Positions 35,427 through 47,237 of a DNA stretch of 64,000 nt are shown here, piece by piece. Both the position numbers and the translations under genes were made by a program. Positions within the stretch are counted from its first letter, which is position 1. Each line of letters opens with the position of its first letter. A model generated the notes under the pieces. The model ran no database searches and had not been told where the DNA came from. It saw only the letters and a list, made by a program, of their open reading frames with translations. This DNA is from Asterochloris sp. CNOR1 (Eukaryota; Chlorophyta; Trebouxiophyceae; Trebouxiales; Trebouxiaceae), in assembly GCA_963969365.1 (NCBI GenBank), contig OZ017747.1:930001-994000 (forward strand), written 5' to 3'.

Positions 35427-35963
35427 TCATTGAGCTTCATTGAGCACCTCAATGTGCAAAGAGCAGGTGTCACATTGAACAATGGTGCTGCGACTGAGTT
35501 CTACATCTGAGGGCAGGATCCAGTAGGCGCCTCCACACCTGCATGGGCAATGGCGCTCATCGCCATCATCAGAGATGTGCATGTCAGCCAGCAGGATTGT
35601 GTCAGTGATGGCCACATCATGATGAAGGGCAGCCATCTGGAGTGCAGCATCATACTTCTGTCTCTGGTTCGGCTCCCTCAGCGTCTGCCAAGCACACTGC
35701 AGCTGGAGGAAGCCCATGTCCTTGCCTGAGGCTCTGCTCCCCTGAAGGGCTGTACTGGCAAAGTCAGACGCAGCTTCCTGCTGGGTTGCAGCTGTTGCTG
35801 GCCTGACAGCATCAGAGGCTGCTTGCCGACTGACTGGCACCTTGTCAGGGTGGTGCACTAGCACTGCAGCCCTGTAAGCGTTCCTGAGCTCCTGCTCTGT
35901 GGCATCAGGCCTTACTCCCAGCACATCATAGTGTGTGGGGTGGCTGCCGGCATGCTCAGCCAT
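35427..35963 (-). CDS. DPH4: Diphthamide biosynthesis protein 4 (J-domain, CSL zinc finger)
   Basis: An intronless 178-residue protein. It starts with a J-domain ([20 protein letters not shown], then the essential HPD at about residue 39) and ends with a DPH-type zinc finger (CPCRCGG ... VQCDTCSL), the exact combination of DPH4/JJJ3/DNAJC24. It binds iron or zinc and supports the Dph1-Dph2 radical enzyme that makes diphthamide on elongation factor 2, and can stimulate Hsp70 ATPase. About 35 extra residues (rich in Ala, Ser, Gln) lie between HPD and the end of the J-domain compared with typical relatives. It is the only intronless gene here outside the LINE. Confidence 0.93.
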   Translation of the reverse strand: MAEHAGSHPTHYDVLGVRPDATEQELRNAYRAAVLVHHPDKVPVSRQAASDAVRPATAATQQEAASDFASTALQGSRASGKDMGFLQLQCAWQTLREPNQRQKYDAALQMAALHHDVAITDTILLADMHISDDGDERHCPCRCGGAYWILPSDVELSRSTIVQCDTCSLHIEVLNEAQ

Positions 35964-36341
35964 GAGTCACTGCTCACTCTGCTTTGGGCTGCCAAATCTG
36001 ATGCTTGTGTGCGTCTCTGGGTAATCTGAGGGCAATGCGGCCTCTGGGAATTTCTCAGCAAAGTCAGGACGCTTGCGCAGCCTCCACATGTGGATCTGCA
36101 GGGCAGCTGGCAGCCTGCATCAGACAATACCCGTGAAATGCGCTGGACAAACTCTGTATGGCCGAGCAGCTGACCTGGAGACCAACAGCCCATAGGATTA
36201 GTCCACTGCCTGCCAGCACCTTCAGATTTGGCCTCTGCATGGGCAGCAGGTCGGTGGCCCATCTTTAGGGTTGGCAAGGGCGGAAGGGCCAGTCCTTGTC
36301 GATACACCAGGGCTGATAATTTGCAAAAGCTTGCTCTCGAC
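35964..36341. promoter_or_regulatory. Divergent intergenic region, DPH4 and DUF218 gene
   Basis: The 378 bp lie between two divergent start codons and must hold both promoters and 5' UTRs. I see no TATA box, CCAAT pair or repeat that stands out. Short open frames cross it but have no coding character. Confidence 0.4.
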
Positions 36342-37741
36342 ATGCCACAGCTCGGATGGGTGGCCCTGGTGGGAGCTGCGACAGGCAAGCTGGGCCCCTC
36401 CCCCCACCATACCAGTTTCTGCCCCTGTGTCTCAGATCACCAGGTCTGCTGCCTGCAGGCCTCCTTGCAGCGTATGCGCCAACCTTCATGCAGGACTTGG
36501 CAGCAGCTCAAAGAACAATACTGAGTGGACGGTGTGCTTCTGTTGCAGTGCAGCCCTGTCCTTAACCCCCCCTCCTTTGCCCTGTGCAAGTGACACCTGT
36601 CATCGCGCTGCAGGGCGGAGCTTTCCACCAACCAAACAGTGAATGTTGCAATTGTGCTCGGCTATGCACTGACAAGGTATGCCTGTGCCCGAAGCTACAT
36701 TTTGCAGCCCTGCTGACTGTCCCTCAATTGCCAGGCAGGGCCAGGTCACAGCGCCATTGATGCAGAGGGTAGATGCTGCAGTTGAGCTCTGGGACCAGGT
36801 GGGTGCCTGAGTTCAGACCTGAAAGACGACTGCTTGGCTGCAGCACAGCTGTCTGTGTTGTGTGAGCACCACATTTTGTACTCGCAGGGGCTTGCCGAGC
36901 ACCTCATTTTCAGCGGAAGCCATCCACGTAAGCCTCTCACTGTACAGGCTTGCAATGCTTGTCGTTCTCCATGTCATCTGCCAAGCCTGCCTTGCACCCC
37001 TGACAACAGATGGTGATTCAAGGAGAGCTACAGAGGCAGCAGTCATGGAGGGGTATGCCAGAAAGATAGCAAAAAGAGCTCCTGGCCCAGACAGGTGAGG
37101 ATTGCACCTGAACCAACTCTGGGTGCAGTCACTGTCATGGTGCATGATGTTGTCCTGTAGCTGCAGCAGGGCAGCTGCCAGGCAACGCTCTGATTCAAAA
37201 CGCTCAAGTTTTGCTTGCAGGTGTGCAGTGGAGACACATCCCTGAAGCGTGTCTTGCCAAGCATGCAGGTGGCTGCTGGAGAATGAATCCACAAGCACCT
37301 GGGAGAATGCCATGCTGACCCTCCCCATGGTCAAGGAAAGGAGGCAGGCCTGACTGCTGGCCATACTTCAACCTGCTCTGTGCCCCAACTTCCATCTGTG
37401 CCAATCTATGCCAACTCAGGCTATGTGTGTAGGTGGCAGAACCTTGCCGTTGTGACTAGCACATTCCACCAGCTACGAGCAGAAGAGACGTTCACCTGTG
37501 CCGCCAAACAGGTCTTCAAGGGAGACAGCTCTCCAAAGGTGAGCTATCCCCACACAGCCCCTTGCCCCCCACGCAGACCTCAGAGCTGGTGCCCGCCTGC
37601 ATGCAGATCTGGATTGCTGCCTGCCCAAATGAGGAATCACGGGGCAAGGGCTGGTTCTTTGATGCTCTCTGGACGCAATATGATGTAGCCAGAGAAGTGT
37701 GTGCTTGCGTCTTCTACTTCTTTAAAGGGAGATTTTGTTGA
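36342..37741 (+). CDS. DUF218 (YdcF/SanA-like) protein
   Basis: Nine small exons (36342-36384, 36459-36531, 36614-36676, 36735-36798, 36888-36927, 37010-37094, 37269-37343, 37433-37538, 37607-37741) join in phase to 227 residues. The N-terminus has a hydrophobic anchor (VALVGAATGLLAAYA). The DUF218 hallmarks follow in order: VNVAIVLGYAL, APLMQRVDAAVELWDQGLA, HLIFSGSHP, then ATEAAVMEGYA, LLENESTSTWENA and LAVVTSTFHQLRA. The bacterial relatives YdcF and SanA are linked to envelope functions and nucleotide binding; the role in plants and algae is unknown. Introns 1 (GCAAGC) and 7 (GCAGGC) start with GC, the latter because no GT exists at the junction. Tail to tail with the FtsHi gene. Confidence 0.85.
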
Positions 37742-37867
37742 TGTGGATCCAGACCTCATCATGAATTGAAGAAGTGACCATTGACAAGTGCAGTATCTGT
37801 TACATCAGCTTATGCAAGCGATTTTCAATACTGCCACTGTTATATTCACAGGATTGGGTTCTGGGCC

Positions 37868-37872
37868 TGTAA
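37868..37872 (+). terminator. Candidate TGTAA polyadenylation signal
   Basis: A TGTAA, the usual green-algal polyadenylation signal, lies 127 bases after the DUF218 stop codon and 32 bases before the stop codon of the opposing FtsHi gene. The position is suitable but the motif is short, so chance occurrence is possible. Confidence 0.35.
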
Positions 37873-37903
37873 CTAATTTGCTGAACTGAAGCAGCATCAG
37901 TGA

Positions 37904-40900
37904 TCACAAGAAAACAGCTCGCTCTAGGCGCCGCCTCTGCAGGTCGAGCTCGTTGCCATGCTGCTCCACAATGACAGACACCTCCGTGCCTGTCAGCAGC
38001 AGAGCAGGCTGGCCCTCTGCGTCTGTCTTGTTGATCAGCTGCCCCACCAGCTCGTCCAAGGCAGCCCTGTTACGCTCCACCATGGCTTTTACAGACTCAT
38101 AGGAGGTGTCCAGCAGCTGCTTCATGGCAACGTCTGCAGCATAGTGCTGCTCATATGTCACCTGCAGCAGCGCAACAAACATGGTGGCACATTAGCACAG
38201 CCAGGCAAAGGGCCTTGACAGACTTTCCAGAGCCTCTGCGTTGTAGTGCTGCTCACATGTCACCCAGACAAGGGTGTGTCAGCACAGCAGCAGATGGACC
38301 CTGCAAGGGCTCATGCTGCTGCTCACCCTGGTGGTCAGCTGCAGCTGCTCAGCAGGGCATGTGCAGGCGCACAGCCCAGGTCACAGGCTGGTCTGCACTC
38401 TGGCCTACTGGGCATTATGTGGACAAGTGCCCACCAAGGCCACAAGCTGGCCACAAGCCTTGCCTGTCAGGCACAAAAGGGATCAGGCAATCGGCTGGAC
38501 TCTTGAGTCCAGCTTATGTGTACTGGTCCTGCAACATGGTGACAATGACACCTCTCTGGATGTCTGCTAGCACAGGCAAGCTCTGCAACCCACCGTAGCA
38601 CTCAGTGCAGGGGTTTCAATGGCAAAGGGCAACCCCCAGATGACTCGGGGCAGCTTACCTCTGCAGGCCCTATCTGATCCAAGAACTCCAACATGTCACT
38701 GCACATGTCACTGCAGACTCACTGTTGAATGGGCGGTGATGCCGGAACCTTAGCAGAGGTGTCCACTGACCAAGGCAGACCGTGTGAGCTCCAGGAGCTC
38801 ACCTCTTCTGGCACAATCTGCACCAGGGCCCCGTTTTCACTCGGGTAGGACTGGCTGAGGGGTCGGTGGTGCAGATCTGGCAGGTCCGACATGCCCCCTG
38901 ACACAACCAGCTTCTGGGCAATCTGGCGAGCCATGTCCAGCCTGCGCTGGTTGAGCGTGCTCATCTCGTCACGGCCATAGATGATTTCCTCTGCAGCACG
39001 GCCTGCACAGGGAAGTGCAGGAAGTGAGGTATGGTCTCCTAAGCAGGCAAGCCCTCAAGATGCAGAGTCACAACCACAGCACTGGGATGGACACGGCAGA
39101 TGCAGCCTCCCACAGGGCACGGGGAAGCGCAGCAACAGACCCGGCAGCCATGCTGCACCAACCTCCTCAGCAGCACATCCTGCACAGTAACACAAGTTGA
39201 AACGATGTACCAAACCAGGCCAGACAGTGCAGGTCATTGTCTCTGCACAGGCATCCTCAGCAGCAGCCTAGCCTACACAGGAAAGCGCAGCAAGTGAGGG
39301 GTGGGTTTCTAAGAAAGAGCTGCACAGGGCAGTGCCGGGACACTCAATTGCCTGTCCTGAGCAGCATGGCCTGCGCAGGGAAGAGCAGCATGCGAGGGAT
39401 GGCTTTGTATAGAGAGCTGTGCAGTGCAACATGGGGATGGTTGGTTGTTGATTCTCAGCAGCACACATTGCACATTGGAAACAGTCAAGGGGCTTGTACA
39501 GCACCATAGGAAGTGGCAGCCTGTGAGGAGCAACATCTTCTACTTGCTATGTCAAAGACACCCCATGTCTGGCAGTACATGCAGCTGGCTACCTATAAGT
39601 CCTAGAGCAGCGTAAGGCACGCATTGCCCTTCCCAGCTGTACAGTCGCAGCCCCCACCAGGACATGTCTACCACAGCCTGGCATTGCAACGTAGACGATA
39701 AGCAGCAGCACCCCAGCAACGGTGTCACCCAGGGTGAGTTCTCACCTGCCAGCACTGTGAGCAGCTGCTCCTTCAGGTACCTCTGGGTGTACAGCATGGT
39801 GCGCTCCCTCTGAGTGTTGGTGCGCACCACTGTCTGCCCCAGAGGCCGCCTGTCACGGGGCCTAATGGTGACATAGGTGAGGGGCTCTATGGCTGGCAGC
39901 AGCGTGCAGATCAGGGCGGTCGCGCCCTCCTGCACTGCGATGCGCCTCTGGCGCTCAGGGCTGTGGAAGTCGCGGCGGGGGCCCCATGCGTCCTCCTGGA
40001 GGGCCTGCAGGGCAGAAGAGGACAGGTCGTCCACAGATATGGATGAGGCTTGAACGCTGGTGCTGGTGGTCGGGGCTGCGGTGCAACAGGCATCCTACTG
40101 CAGGGCCTGCAGCACAGAGGCTTGTCAGTGAGGCTCTTGGGGCTTCTGCTCATGCGCCAGCGCTCGGTGCTGTGCGCTCTCCAGGCGACCTCCTGTGGAG
40201 CTCTGCAGGAGAGAGGGAAGTGGCATGGTCAGCGGTGTTCTGATCATTGATGGCCTCCCATCAGGGCGGGCCTGGCTCAATGGATGAAGTACAAGGCAAC
40301 GTCCTGCAGTGCCTCAACATGAGCAGAGGAGCAATCACAGCCAGCAGTCGCTGGTTGCCAGATGCACAAGCACAGACGCACAAGTACAGACCTATGCCTG
40401 CACTGGCATGTGCAAGACATGAGCGCAGCGTGCTATGGTGCCAAGGCCTGGGGTGTTAGAGAGCTATGCAGGGTTTGCTTGATGCCCTGGGCAGCATGGA
40501 CGACCCACAAAATTGCTCATGGGCGCCTACACGCCTGAGCACTGCAGGGCCTGCAGATGCCCACAGGCGGTAAGCACAAACTCATCAGGGCCCTGCCTCC
40601 CCAGGCCTCTCCAGGTCAGGCACCCTTGCCACCCGTGGCCAGTGGCTGCACAGCAGGAGCACGATGGCAGCAGGAGCCTGCCAGAGGGTGCAACAGACCC
40701 TGCCCAAACCCTGGCAGTGCTCAGTCAGGTGGAGGCCTCACCGACTCCAGGTCACCCAGGGAGATCTTGTCCCGCCCGTCGTACTGGGCCTGCAGGAGGG
40801 CCAGGTTGACCAGGTTGGCCAGGGCAGCCCCGCTGTACCCTTCTGTCTCGTAGGCCAGGTGGTCCACACTGTCGGGGTTGATGTCATCTGCCAGGCCCTC

Positions 40901-43900
40901 CCCGGGAGCTGTGCCCACCTTGTCAAGGTGCACCTGCAGGGGGCACATGGAATAGATTGACAGCTGCAGTGGTTGGCTTGTGGCTCAGAACTGCAGAGTG
41001 CCTGCAGAGGGCCGGGGTCCTCTGCCTGCTTCAGCGCAGGGGGTGGGCGGTGCAGGGGCATCTTGATGATGCGATCAAGAACCCAGGCTTGATCTGCGCA
41101 GGGCTCAGTATGAAGCCAGGCCTGATCAGCGCAGGGCTCAGTTTGAAGCCTCCTGCATAGCTCACCTGCAGAATCTCACTGCGCCCAATGTGGTCCGGCA
41201 GGGGAATCTCGATGATCCGATCAAAGCGCCCTGGCCTGATCAGCGCCACGTCCAGCACATCTATTCTGTTGGTGGCAGCCATCACGATGACGTTGTTGCT
41301 GCGCTCAAAGCCATCCATACAGGTCAGCAGCATGTTGAGCGTGGTGTCGCGCTCGTCGTTACCCTGGTCCCCACCACGCTCGCGGCCGACAGCATCAATC
41401 TCATCGATGAAGATGATTGCAGGGGCTGCATTTTTGGCCTGCAGACAGCAGGCTTGGTCTTGCCTCGGGCGACACAGGGCAGGCGCTGTGGGCTCATGTC
41501 ACACAGAGAATGGCAGAGGCTGCACTCCTGGCCTGCAAGCAGTAAGGTTCAAAACGATGGCACATGAGCTGGAATGTAAAGGCAGCTTATTCACCCTGCA
41601 CTGACGGTCGACAGTTTTGATCCTGGCAATGACAATATGTGCAGGGGCTGGGTTCTTGGCGTGCAGGCACACACAAATTGAAGTTAAGCAGGCAGGCACC
41701 CCTTGCTGCTTGAAAGCTCTGCAAGGCCACCTGGCATCTCATTGAGCATGCGGCCCGCTTCCACTGCCATGCACACCTCCACTGGAAGCATCCATGCTGA
41801 GGAAGACTACTCATGCAGCACATGAACTGCTCTTCAATCTGTACTGTCCTTGCACAACCCAGTTGCTGCAAAAGGTCCCGCTCACAGAGGTGCTCCCTTT
41901 GCATTGTAAAGATGCCCCCGAGACGGCAACCCACCTGCTGGAACAGGTCCCGTACGCGAGCCGCCCCCACGCCAACATACATCTCCACGAACTCAGATGC
42001 ATTCATGCTGAGGAAGGCCACCCCAGACTCCCCAGCCACTGCTCGCGCCAGCAGGGTCTTCCCATTACCAGGGGGCCCTCCCAGCAGCACACCTCGAGGG
42101 ATGCGTGCCCCCGACTCTCTGAAACGGTCGGGGTCCAGGAAGAAGTCCACCACCTCCATGAGCTCCAGCTGCAGGGGCACTTTGAGGTGAAGCAGTGAGC
42201 AGGCTGGAGAGCAGCTTGCAGCAGACACAGTCATTCTAACAAGTCCACCACCTCCATGAGCTCCAGCTGCAGGGGCAGTATGAGACGCAGTGTAAGACGT
42301 AGTAAGCAGGCTAGAGAGCTGCTTGCAACAGACACAGGGTTTTTCGGCAAAGGTCAGCACCTCCATGAGCTCAACAAGCTTCGCGGGCAGGGAGCTGAAG
42401 TGATGGGCAGGCAGAAACTCTGCTTGCAGCAGACAAGGTGTGCAGGAACAAGTTGGCCAGCTCGAGGTGTGGGGGCCTGGGAGATGGGCCTGGGTGGGGT
42501 GACCTCCCCCATGAGTCTGGGCTGCAGGGGCAGGTCATCACAATAGGCAAGCAGTTGGGAGGCTTATTGAAGTAGATTACTTCTCACACAAGATATCATG
42601 GGCCACAGAAAGTGTGAAGATATGGTGAGAGGCAATTGAGGAACAGCTTATAGCACATGGCTTCAACACTGGGTACAGGCGGCGAGACGGCTCCATGGAC
42701 TGTGGTGTCAGGCCAGCAGGCAGCCAACAGGCTTCATTTGCAGTCCTAGGTACTTGTGCGTGGCTGCTTGCAGTGGGTGTCAGCGCATCTCAGGCAGCTG
42801 CCCCGGCTCACAGTGACAGCTGTCTGGGTGAATCACACACCTTGGCCTCCCCGATGCCTGCCACGTCCTCAAAGAACACGCTTTCCGAGACGTAGTTGAG
42901 CTTGAGCTTGCCCTCCATGGAGCGCGCCAGCTGGCGCATCTGCAGCTGCTGCCTCTTAGCCTTCTCGGGGTCCTTCACTGCCTGCCGGACCTGCATAGCG
43001 CCACATGATATGTGAGGCAGTGCAGGTCTGGACCAATCTGTTTGGATGACCATGAAAGCTGGTGACATGCCTTGACCCCTTGGGGAGGCTGCAGCGTCAC
43101 TCAAAGGGGACTGTGAAGAGATGGAGAGCGCTAAAGCGTCCTGCCCTGCTGCACAGGCACAGGCTCCAGCCAAAACGGGATAAGATTGGACCTCTGGACC
43201 GCATCCCGGACCTGCATGTGAAGAGAGAATCACAGGTCAGATGTTGAAGGCTGCAGCCCTGAGCTACTGAGGAGCCTAGGTTAGAGCTGGCTGAGGGAGG
43301 CTGCAGCATGGAGGATCTGTGAAATGGAGGGCACACCAGGACCTGGCTGGTTGACCTGCGCAGGGAGCCAATCTCTGACAGACACTGCAGGTCCTGGCCA
43401 GCTGTTGGAGGCTGCAACCAAGCAACAGGGCGTCCTTGACTTTTTGAAACAGGCAGCCTTGGTTGCCTGCCAGACCATGCAAGCAGGCCGCTTCAACAAG
43501 TACACCCTGAAGCATCTGGGCTGGCAGGCACCAGCACCCTATGACCCCGAGCAGGACCACCTGCTGCAGCATCAGGTGCAAGGCCTGTGCAGCCTTGCGG
43601 CCTCTGCAAATTGAGGATCACAGGCCATGCCGAGATGGCGTGTCTGCAGTCTGCCAGCAAGCCCGTCCATGCAACTCCTAAGCGATGACAATTGAAGTGA
43701 TGCGATGGCCCGGGCAATGTTTAAGGGCTGACCTGCACATTCTCTGCCTTGAGCAGTTTGGAGTTGTCATCTGCTGCTGCAGCCTGCTCTGCTGCCTCAC
43801 GCTCCGCCTGGCGCAGTTTCGCCGACTCCTGCTGCTCCGTGGCCTGCAAGCCGAGCAGGCGCTCAGCAACCCCAGGAGATATGTATGACGCCAGTACCAT

Positions 43901-46900
43901 AGATGCAATGCTGTGAGTCTGCTGGTGGCCAAGACAGCTGGGCCACCACAGCAGCAGCATGGGAGCATTGGGTCATGCTCAGAGAAGCATCGCTGCAGCA
44001 GCTTTGGAGTGCAGTCCAAGAGGACCCCTGAAGCTCAGCCCCATGGCCCATGTCCACTGGGTTGCTCCTGGCCTCCCCCCCTGCTCTGGTCATTCCCCCA
44101 TTTCGCTTGAGACTGCATTTACATGTAAGGCAACCACCTGCCCATCATGAGCACATGAGCACCAGTGACATTGCTGCCTCCAGCTTTTAAAGATCCCTGC
44201 TTGCTTTGCGCACAAGACCTCAAGCCCATGACCCCAGCAGCTGACCCCACCTGCTCATTGGTGAGCACCCGCGGCCCCCCTCCCACCGGCTTGTTCCTGG
44301 CCTCCTCCACCAGCTCCTCCACAGCGGCCCTGTCAATCTCAACCTTCTGACTCTGCAGCTGGGCCATGATCTCGTCCGTGTTAAAGCCCAGCGTGGCCAG
44401 TCGCCGGGGCTCCAGCATGGCATCATCGCCAGCCTGCTGCTTCTTGAGCTGCTCGCGCTTCTCGGCATCAAACTTGCGCATCTTCTCACGGTCCTCTTTG
44501 TCACCCTGCACAGAAATTTCAAGATGTCAAACCAGCTGGACAACAATGGAGTCAGTCAGGCTGGTGTGCAGGGAGCTGCCAGGTGCAAGCGCTGCTGGCC
44601 CTGAACATGCAGGGGCTGCTTCTGCGGCGAGGGGCCTGGCAGGCATGTACAAAGACAGGGGTGCCAATACACCTTCATCACATGCAGGGCCACCACAGAG
44701 CAGGTCCCTGGCAAGGCAGGTTTGCAAGGTTGCAGCAAGGCAGTCTGGAGCCCACCATATCATGAGAGGCTGCTCTGGCAGATGTGCAGCTTGCACCCGA
44801 CATAGAGGTCACTCCTGCACCCCCAACTGATGATATTGACCGGTTGAGCTTGCTGTATTGACCAACTGCAGCCCAGCTGGGCCTCACCTGCAGATAAGCC
44901 TTCAGCTGCGCGAAGACCCAGATGAGGAAGGCCAGAAAGAGGGGCCCACCCCAGGCAAGGGCGGTCTGGCCTGCCTCACCAAGCACGGGTGCATTTTTTT
45001 GGTTGACCAAGTGCTGCGGCACTGCAGAGCAGCAGCCAAGACAATGGGACTGCATCTGACTGGTATAGCAAGAGTGCTGTCAGTCAAGGAGGGGTTTGCA
45101 AAGGCCAATCTGTGGACGCCAGCACTGTGAACGCCAGTGAAGGTATGCTAAAGAGCACAGCTACATGAGGGATCTGGCGCCTCATGCTACACTGGTCCAG
45201 TGGTGCAGCAGGCTCCTGCTGAGCACAGGCGCAGGCATGGCATGCCCAGCTGCTGTTGTCCGATGCCGGGAGCCGATATTTTGGCACACTGAATGTTGGG
45301 GCAGCCTGACTAAGCAGGCCCAGTATCAAACGACAGGGCCAACAAAGGCCCCCAGCAGCTCAGCCCTGTGGGTGCGGGCTGCCAGCACGGCCTGCCAGGC
45401 ATGCAGGCCAAGCCACTCAAAGCACCAACACTAAGTCAAGTTCATCAACGCCAGCATAGCATGCTGAACACCCAGGCCACGCCTAAGACAGCACACCACA
45501 GAGAGCAAACAGCACAGGCTGCCCTGCGGACCTGCGTTCAGGCGCGACATGTTGACGCCATGCGTCTCCGCAGCATAGGGCACCCGGAAGTCCGCCTCAG
45601 GCAGGTAGCTCTGGGCCAGGGTGCCATCTACAAATTCGACCAGGCAGATCCCTGAGGGCGAGACGTCATCGTTGTTCCCGCTGAAGAACATGATGTCCTC
45701 CACCAGCTCGCAGCGCACCGCCGCAAGCAGCTCGCCGTAGGGCAGAAAACGGCGGACCTGTAAGCAGCAGAGCGGGCCTCAACTCGTGCCGGTCTGCAGT
45801 GCACAGCCTCGCACAGCTTGTCACAGGTTAGGACCTGGCAGAGAAGCAGAGCAGCCTCAGCCAGCTTGCAATGGACTGCCTTGGAAAGGTGGCCATTCTG
45901 CAAGTAGCTGTGGCTCTGCAGGCAGCGCGATGAGCTCACAGCTTGCTGCCAGCCCCTGCTGGGTGGCTGCTGTGCTGAATGCAGCTCCTGCAACAGGCCA
46001 TGCTGGTCATGGCCCTCGCTGCAGAGCATGGCCTGGCAGGGGTCCTGCCCCAAACTGTTCCTGCGGCTCTGCTGCAGCTCACAGAACTGCTGTTGGCCAC
46101 CTGGACACATTCTAGATCCCACTTGAGGGCAAGCATGTAACTGCTGCTCGCCAGCAGCAGCCGCTGCCATGATTGCAGAGCCCGCATGAGGCATGTCAAG
46201 GGAGACACAAAACAAAACGCAATGCTCACCACTGGCAAGCCGTGCTTGGGCTCGTACAGAAACTGCTTGGGCGCAGTCGCTGCCTCTTGGATTGCCTGTG
46301 GGGTCTCCAGTGGCCTGGGTGGTTCGCCACCGCCTGCAGCATCGGTGTTGGCCATAAAAGGGACTTGTAGACCTTAGTTGCAGCTGGCCAAAAGCTTGCG
46401 TTCAAGTGGCGTGCCATGCTTTGCTACTACCTAAATCCCCTACCAAAAAGGTCCAGGTCAGTTGTCATGAGCCTGGCCTTGGTGGTGCATCCAGTCTGCA
46501 TGACACATATGCCCGCACCTGAAGCCTCTGACTGTGCTGTGTGAGTCTGCTCTAGCTGTGCTGTGTGAGTCTGCGCCGGTTGTGCTGTGTCAGTCTGCTC
46601 TGGCTGTGCTGGGCGAGTCTGCTCTGTTTGTGCTGTGTGAGTTTGCTCCGGTTGTGCTGTGCGCGTCTGCTCAGGCAGATGCTGGTAGGGCTGTGGTGGC
46701 TGCCGCTGGCGCTTAGCAATGTCTGCTGCTGGCACATTGCCAGGCCCCACAGGGGGCAGCATTGCTGAGTGCACCTGCACCCAGCATGACGTCCGGATGG
46801 AGACGTGCAGATGTATTTCACCAGGAGGGGCACCGGCAATGCACATGACCCCATCGCAGGGGAACTTGTCAAGCTTGCCTGCAGGCTGCGCCTTTGCTGC

Positions 46901-47100
46901 CTGGTGAGCTTGCGCATCTTCCTTGGAAGTCTAGACGGACGTTGCCTGCCCAATTCATTTGCGACAGCTCCCCGCCCACTCTGCAGCAGATTCCTCACGT
47001 CAACACCGGCGGGCAGCAACATGCTAGCTGGTGAAGTTTCTGCACTCACACAGGTGGCATGCCTCCCACTGATGGCCCTCCCCACGTCCATGACGGTCAA
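37904..47100 (-). CDS. FtsH-like AAA ATPase with lost protease site (FtsHi type)
   Basis: Fourteen exons join in phase to about 953 residues if the ATG at 47100 is the start: 46879-47100, 46519-46774, 46230-46372, 45532-45757, 44888-44970, 44251-44505, 43733-43843, 42841-42990, 41935-42168, 41166-41438, 40742-40933, 39746-40004, 38803-39002, 37904-38161. One membrane helix ([17 protein letters not shown]) is followed by a charged linker and the AAA module: Walker [10 protein letters not shown], Walker [10 protein letters not shown], and [18 protein letters not shown] with arginine fingers. ATPase function should be intact. The FtsH zinc motif HEAGH is replaced by VQEGATALI, losing both histidines, as in plant FtsHi proteins, some of which belong to the chloroplast Ycf2-FtsHi import motor. 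Plastid location is inferred. The exon at 46519-46774 encodes eight-residue repeats. The 5' end may extend to 48332. Confidence 0.85.
38233..38265. repeat. Echo of FtsHi last-exon start
   Basis: The true acceptor edge (gene on minus) lies at 38140-38165, plus-strand tagtgctgctcatatgtcac. A copy, tagtgctgctcacatgtcac, lies at about 38244-38263 in the preceding intron, 19 of 20 bases identical, with a third weaker copy near 38305-38325. Confidence 0.75.
39255..39420. repeat. Echoes of the FtsHi exon start at 39002
   Basis: The plus-strand sequence around the true acceptor (38990-39050: gcacggcctgcacagggaag and onward through a gtgaggtatgg-like part) is repeated at about 39262-39318 (tagcctacacaggaaagcgc) and 39364-39420 (atggcctgcgcagggaagag), with a weaker copy near 39105-39130. 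The copies keep the acceptor-like site and about 60 bp of flank, at roughly 100-bp spacing. Confidence 0.75.
41060..41140. repeat. Echoes of FtsHi coding sequence around RPGRFDR
   Basis: Plus-strand exon sequence at 41210-41252 (gatgatccgatcaaagcgcc, then ctggcctgatcagcgc) recurs downstream of the exon in the intron as gatgatgcgatcaagaaccc (41065-41084) and as aggcctgatcagcgcagggc (about 41109-41128). Part of the coding region for the arginine-finger motif has thus been copied into the intron. Confidence 0.7.
41509..41673. repeat. Two echoes of FtsHi Walker B exon start
   Basis: The true edge at 41418-41446 reads gcaggggctgcatttttggc followed by ctgcag. Copies in the intron read gcagaggctgcactcctggc then ctgcaa (41514-41538) and gcaggggctgggttcttggc then gtgcag (41641-41666). 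Each keeps the splice acceptor position. Confidence 0.75.
42240..42535. repeat. Echoes of FtsHi Walker A exon start
   Basis: The true edge (42145-42181, plus-strand aagtccaccacctccatgag then ctccagctgcaggggca) is repeated almost without change at 42239-42275, with about 60 further bp of weaker similarity (42276-42335 against 42182-42236). More decayed copies lie at about 42356-42378 (agcacctccatgagctc) and 42502-42535 (ctgcaggggcagg). The second copy is a near-perfect decoy acceptor with exon start. Confidence 0.9.
46533..46676. repeat. Six tandem copies of a 24-bp coding repeat
   Basis: Six head-to-tail 24-bp units (plus-strand consensus tgtgctgtgtgagtctgctc plus four bases) lie inside an FtsHi exon. 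On the minus strand they encode the eight-residue unit EQTHTAQP with small changes. Copies differ at several bases, mostly keeping the frame and the Gln/Thr pattern, so this is an old, in-frame minisatellite giving a flexible polar tract before the conserved part of the protein. Confidence 0.85.
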
Positions 47101-47237
47101 GGCGAGCCCAGGCTGCTTCAGATCATGTCTAGGTTACATGCAGCCAGTCTGACTTCTGAGAACAATGGCACTCCATTTCTAGCAGGCACATCATACATGT
47201 GCTCAAGAAGCATTTGCATCTGCTGGGACGTCAATCG

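Noticed and set aside
42841-43300. Echo of the exon start at 42990 near 43190 (cccggacctgcatg)
   Set aside because: The match is only about 14 bases, too short to separate from chance given the common CCTGCA words here.
46533-46676. CRISPR-like repeat array
   Set aside because: The 24-bp units are head to tail without spacers and lie in frame inside a eukaryotic exon.
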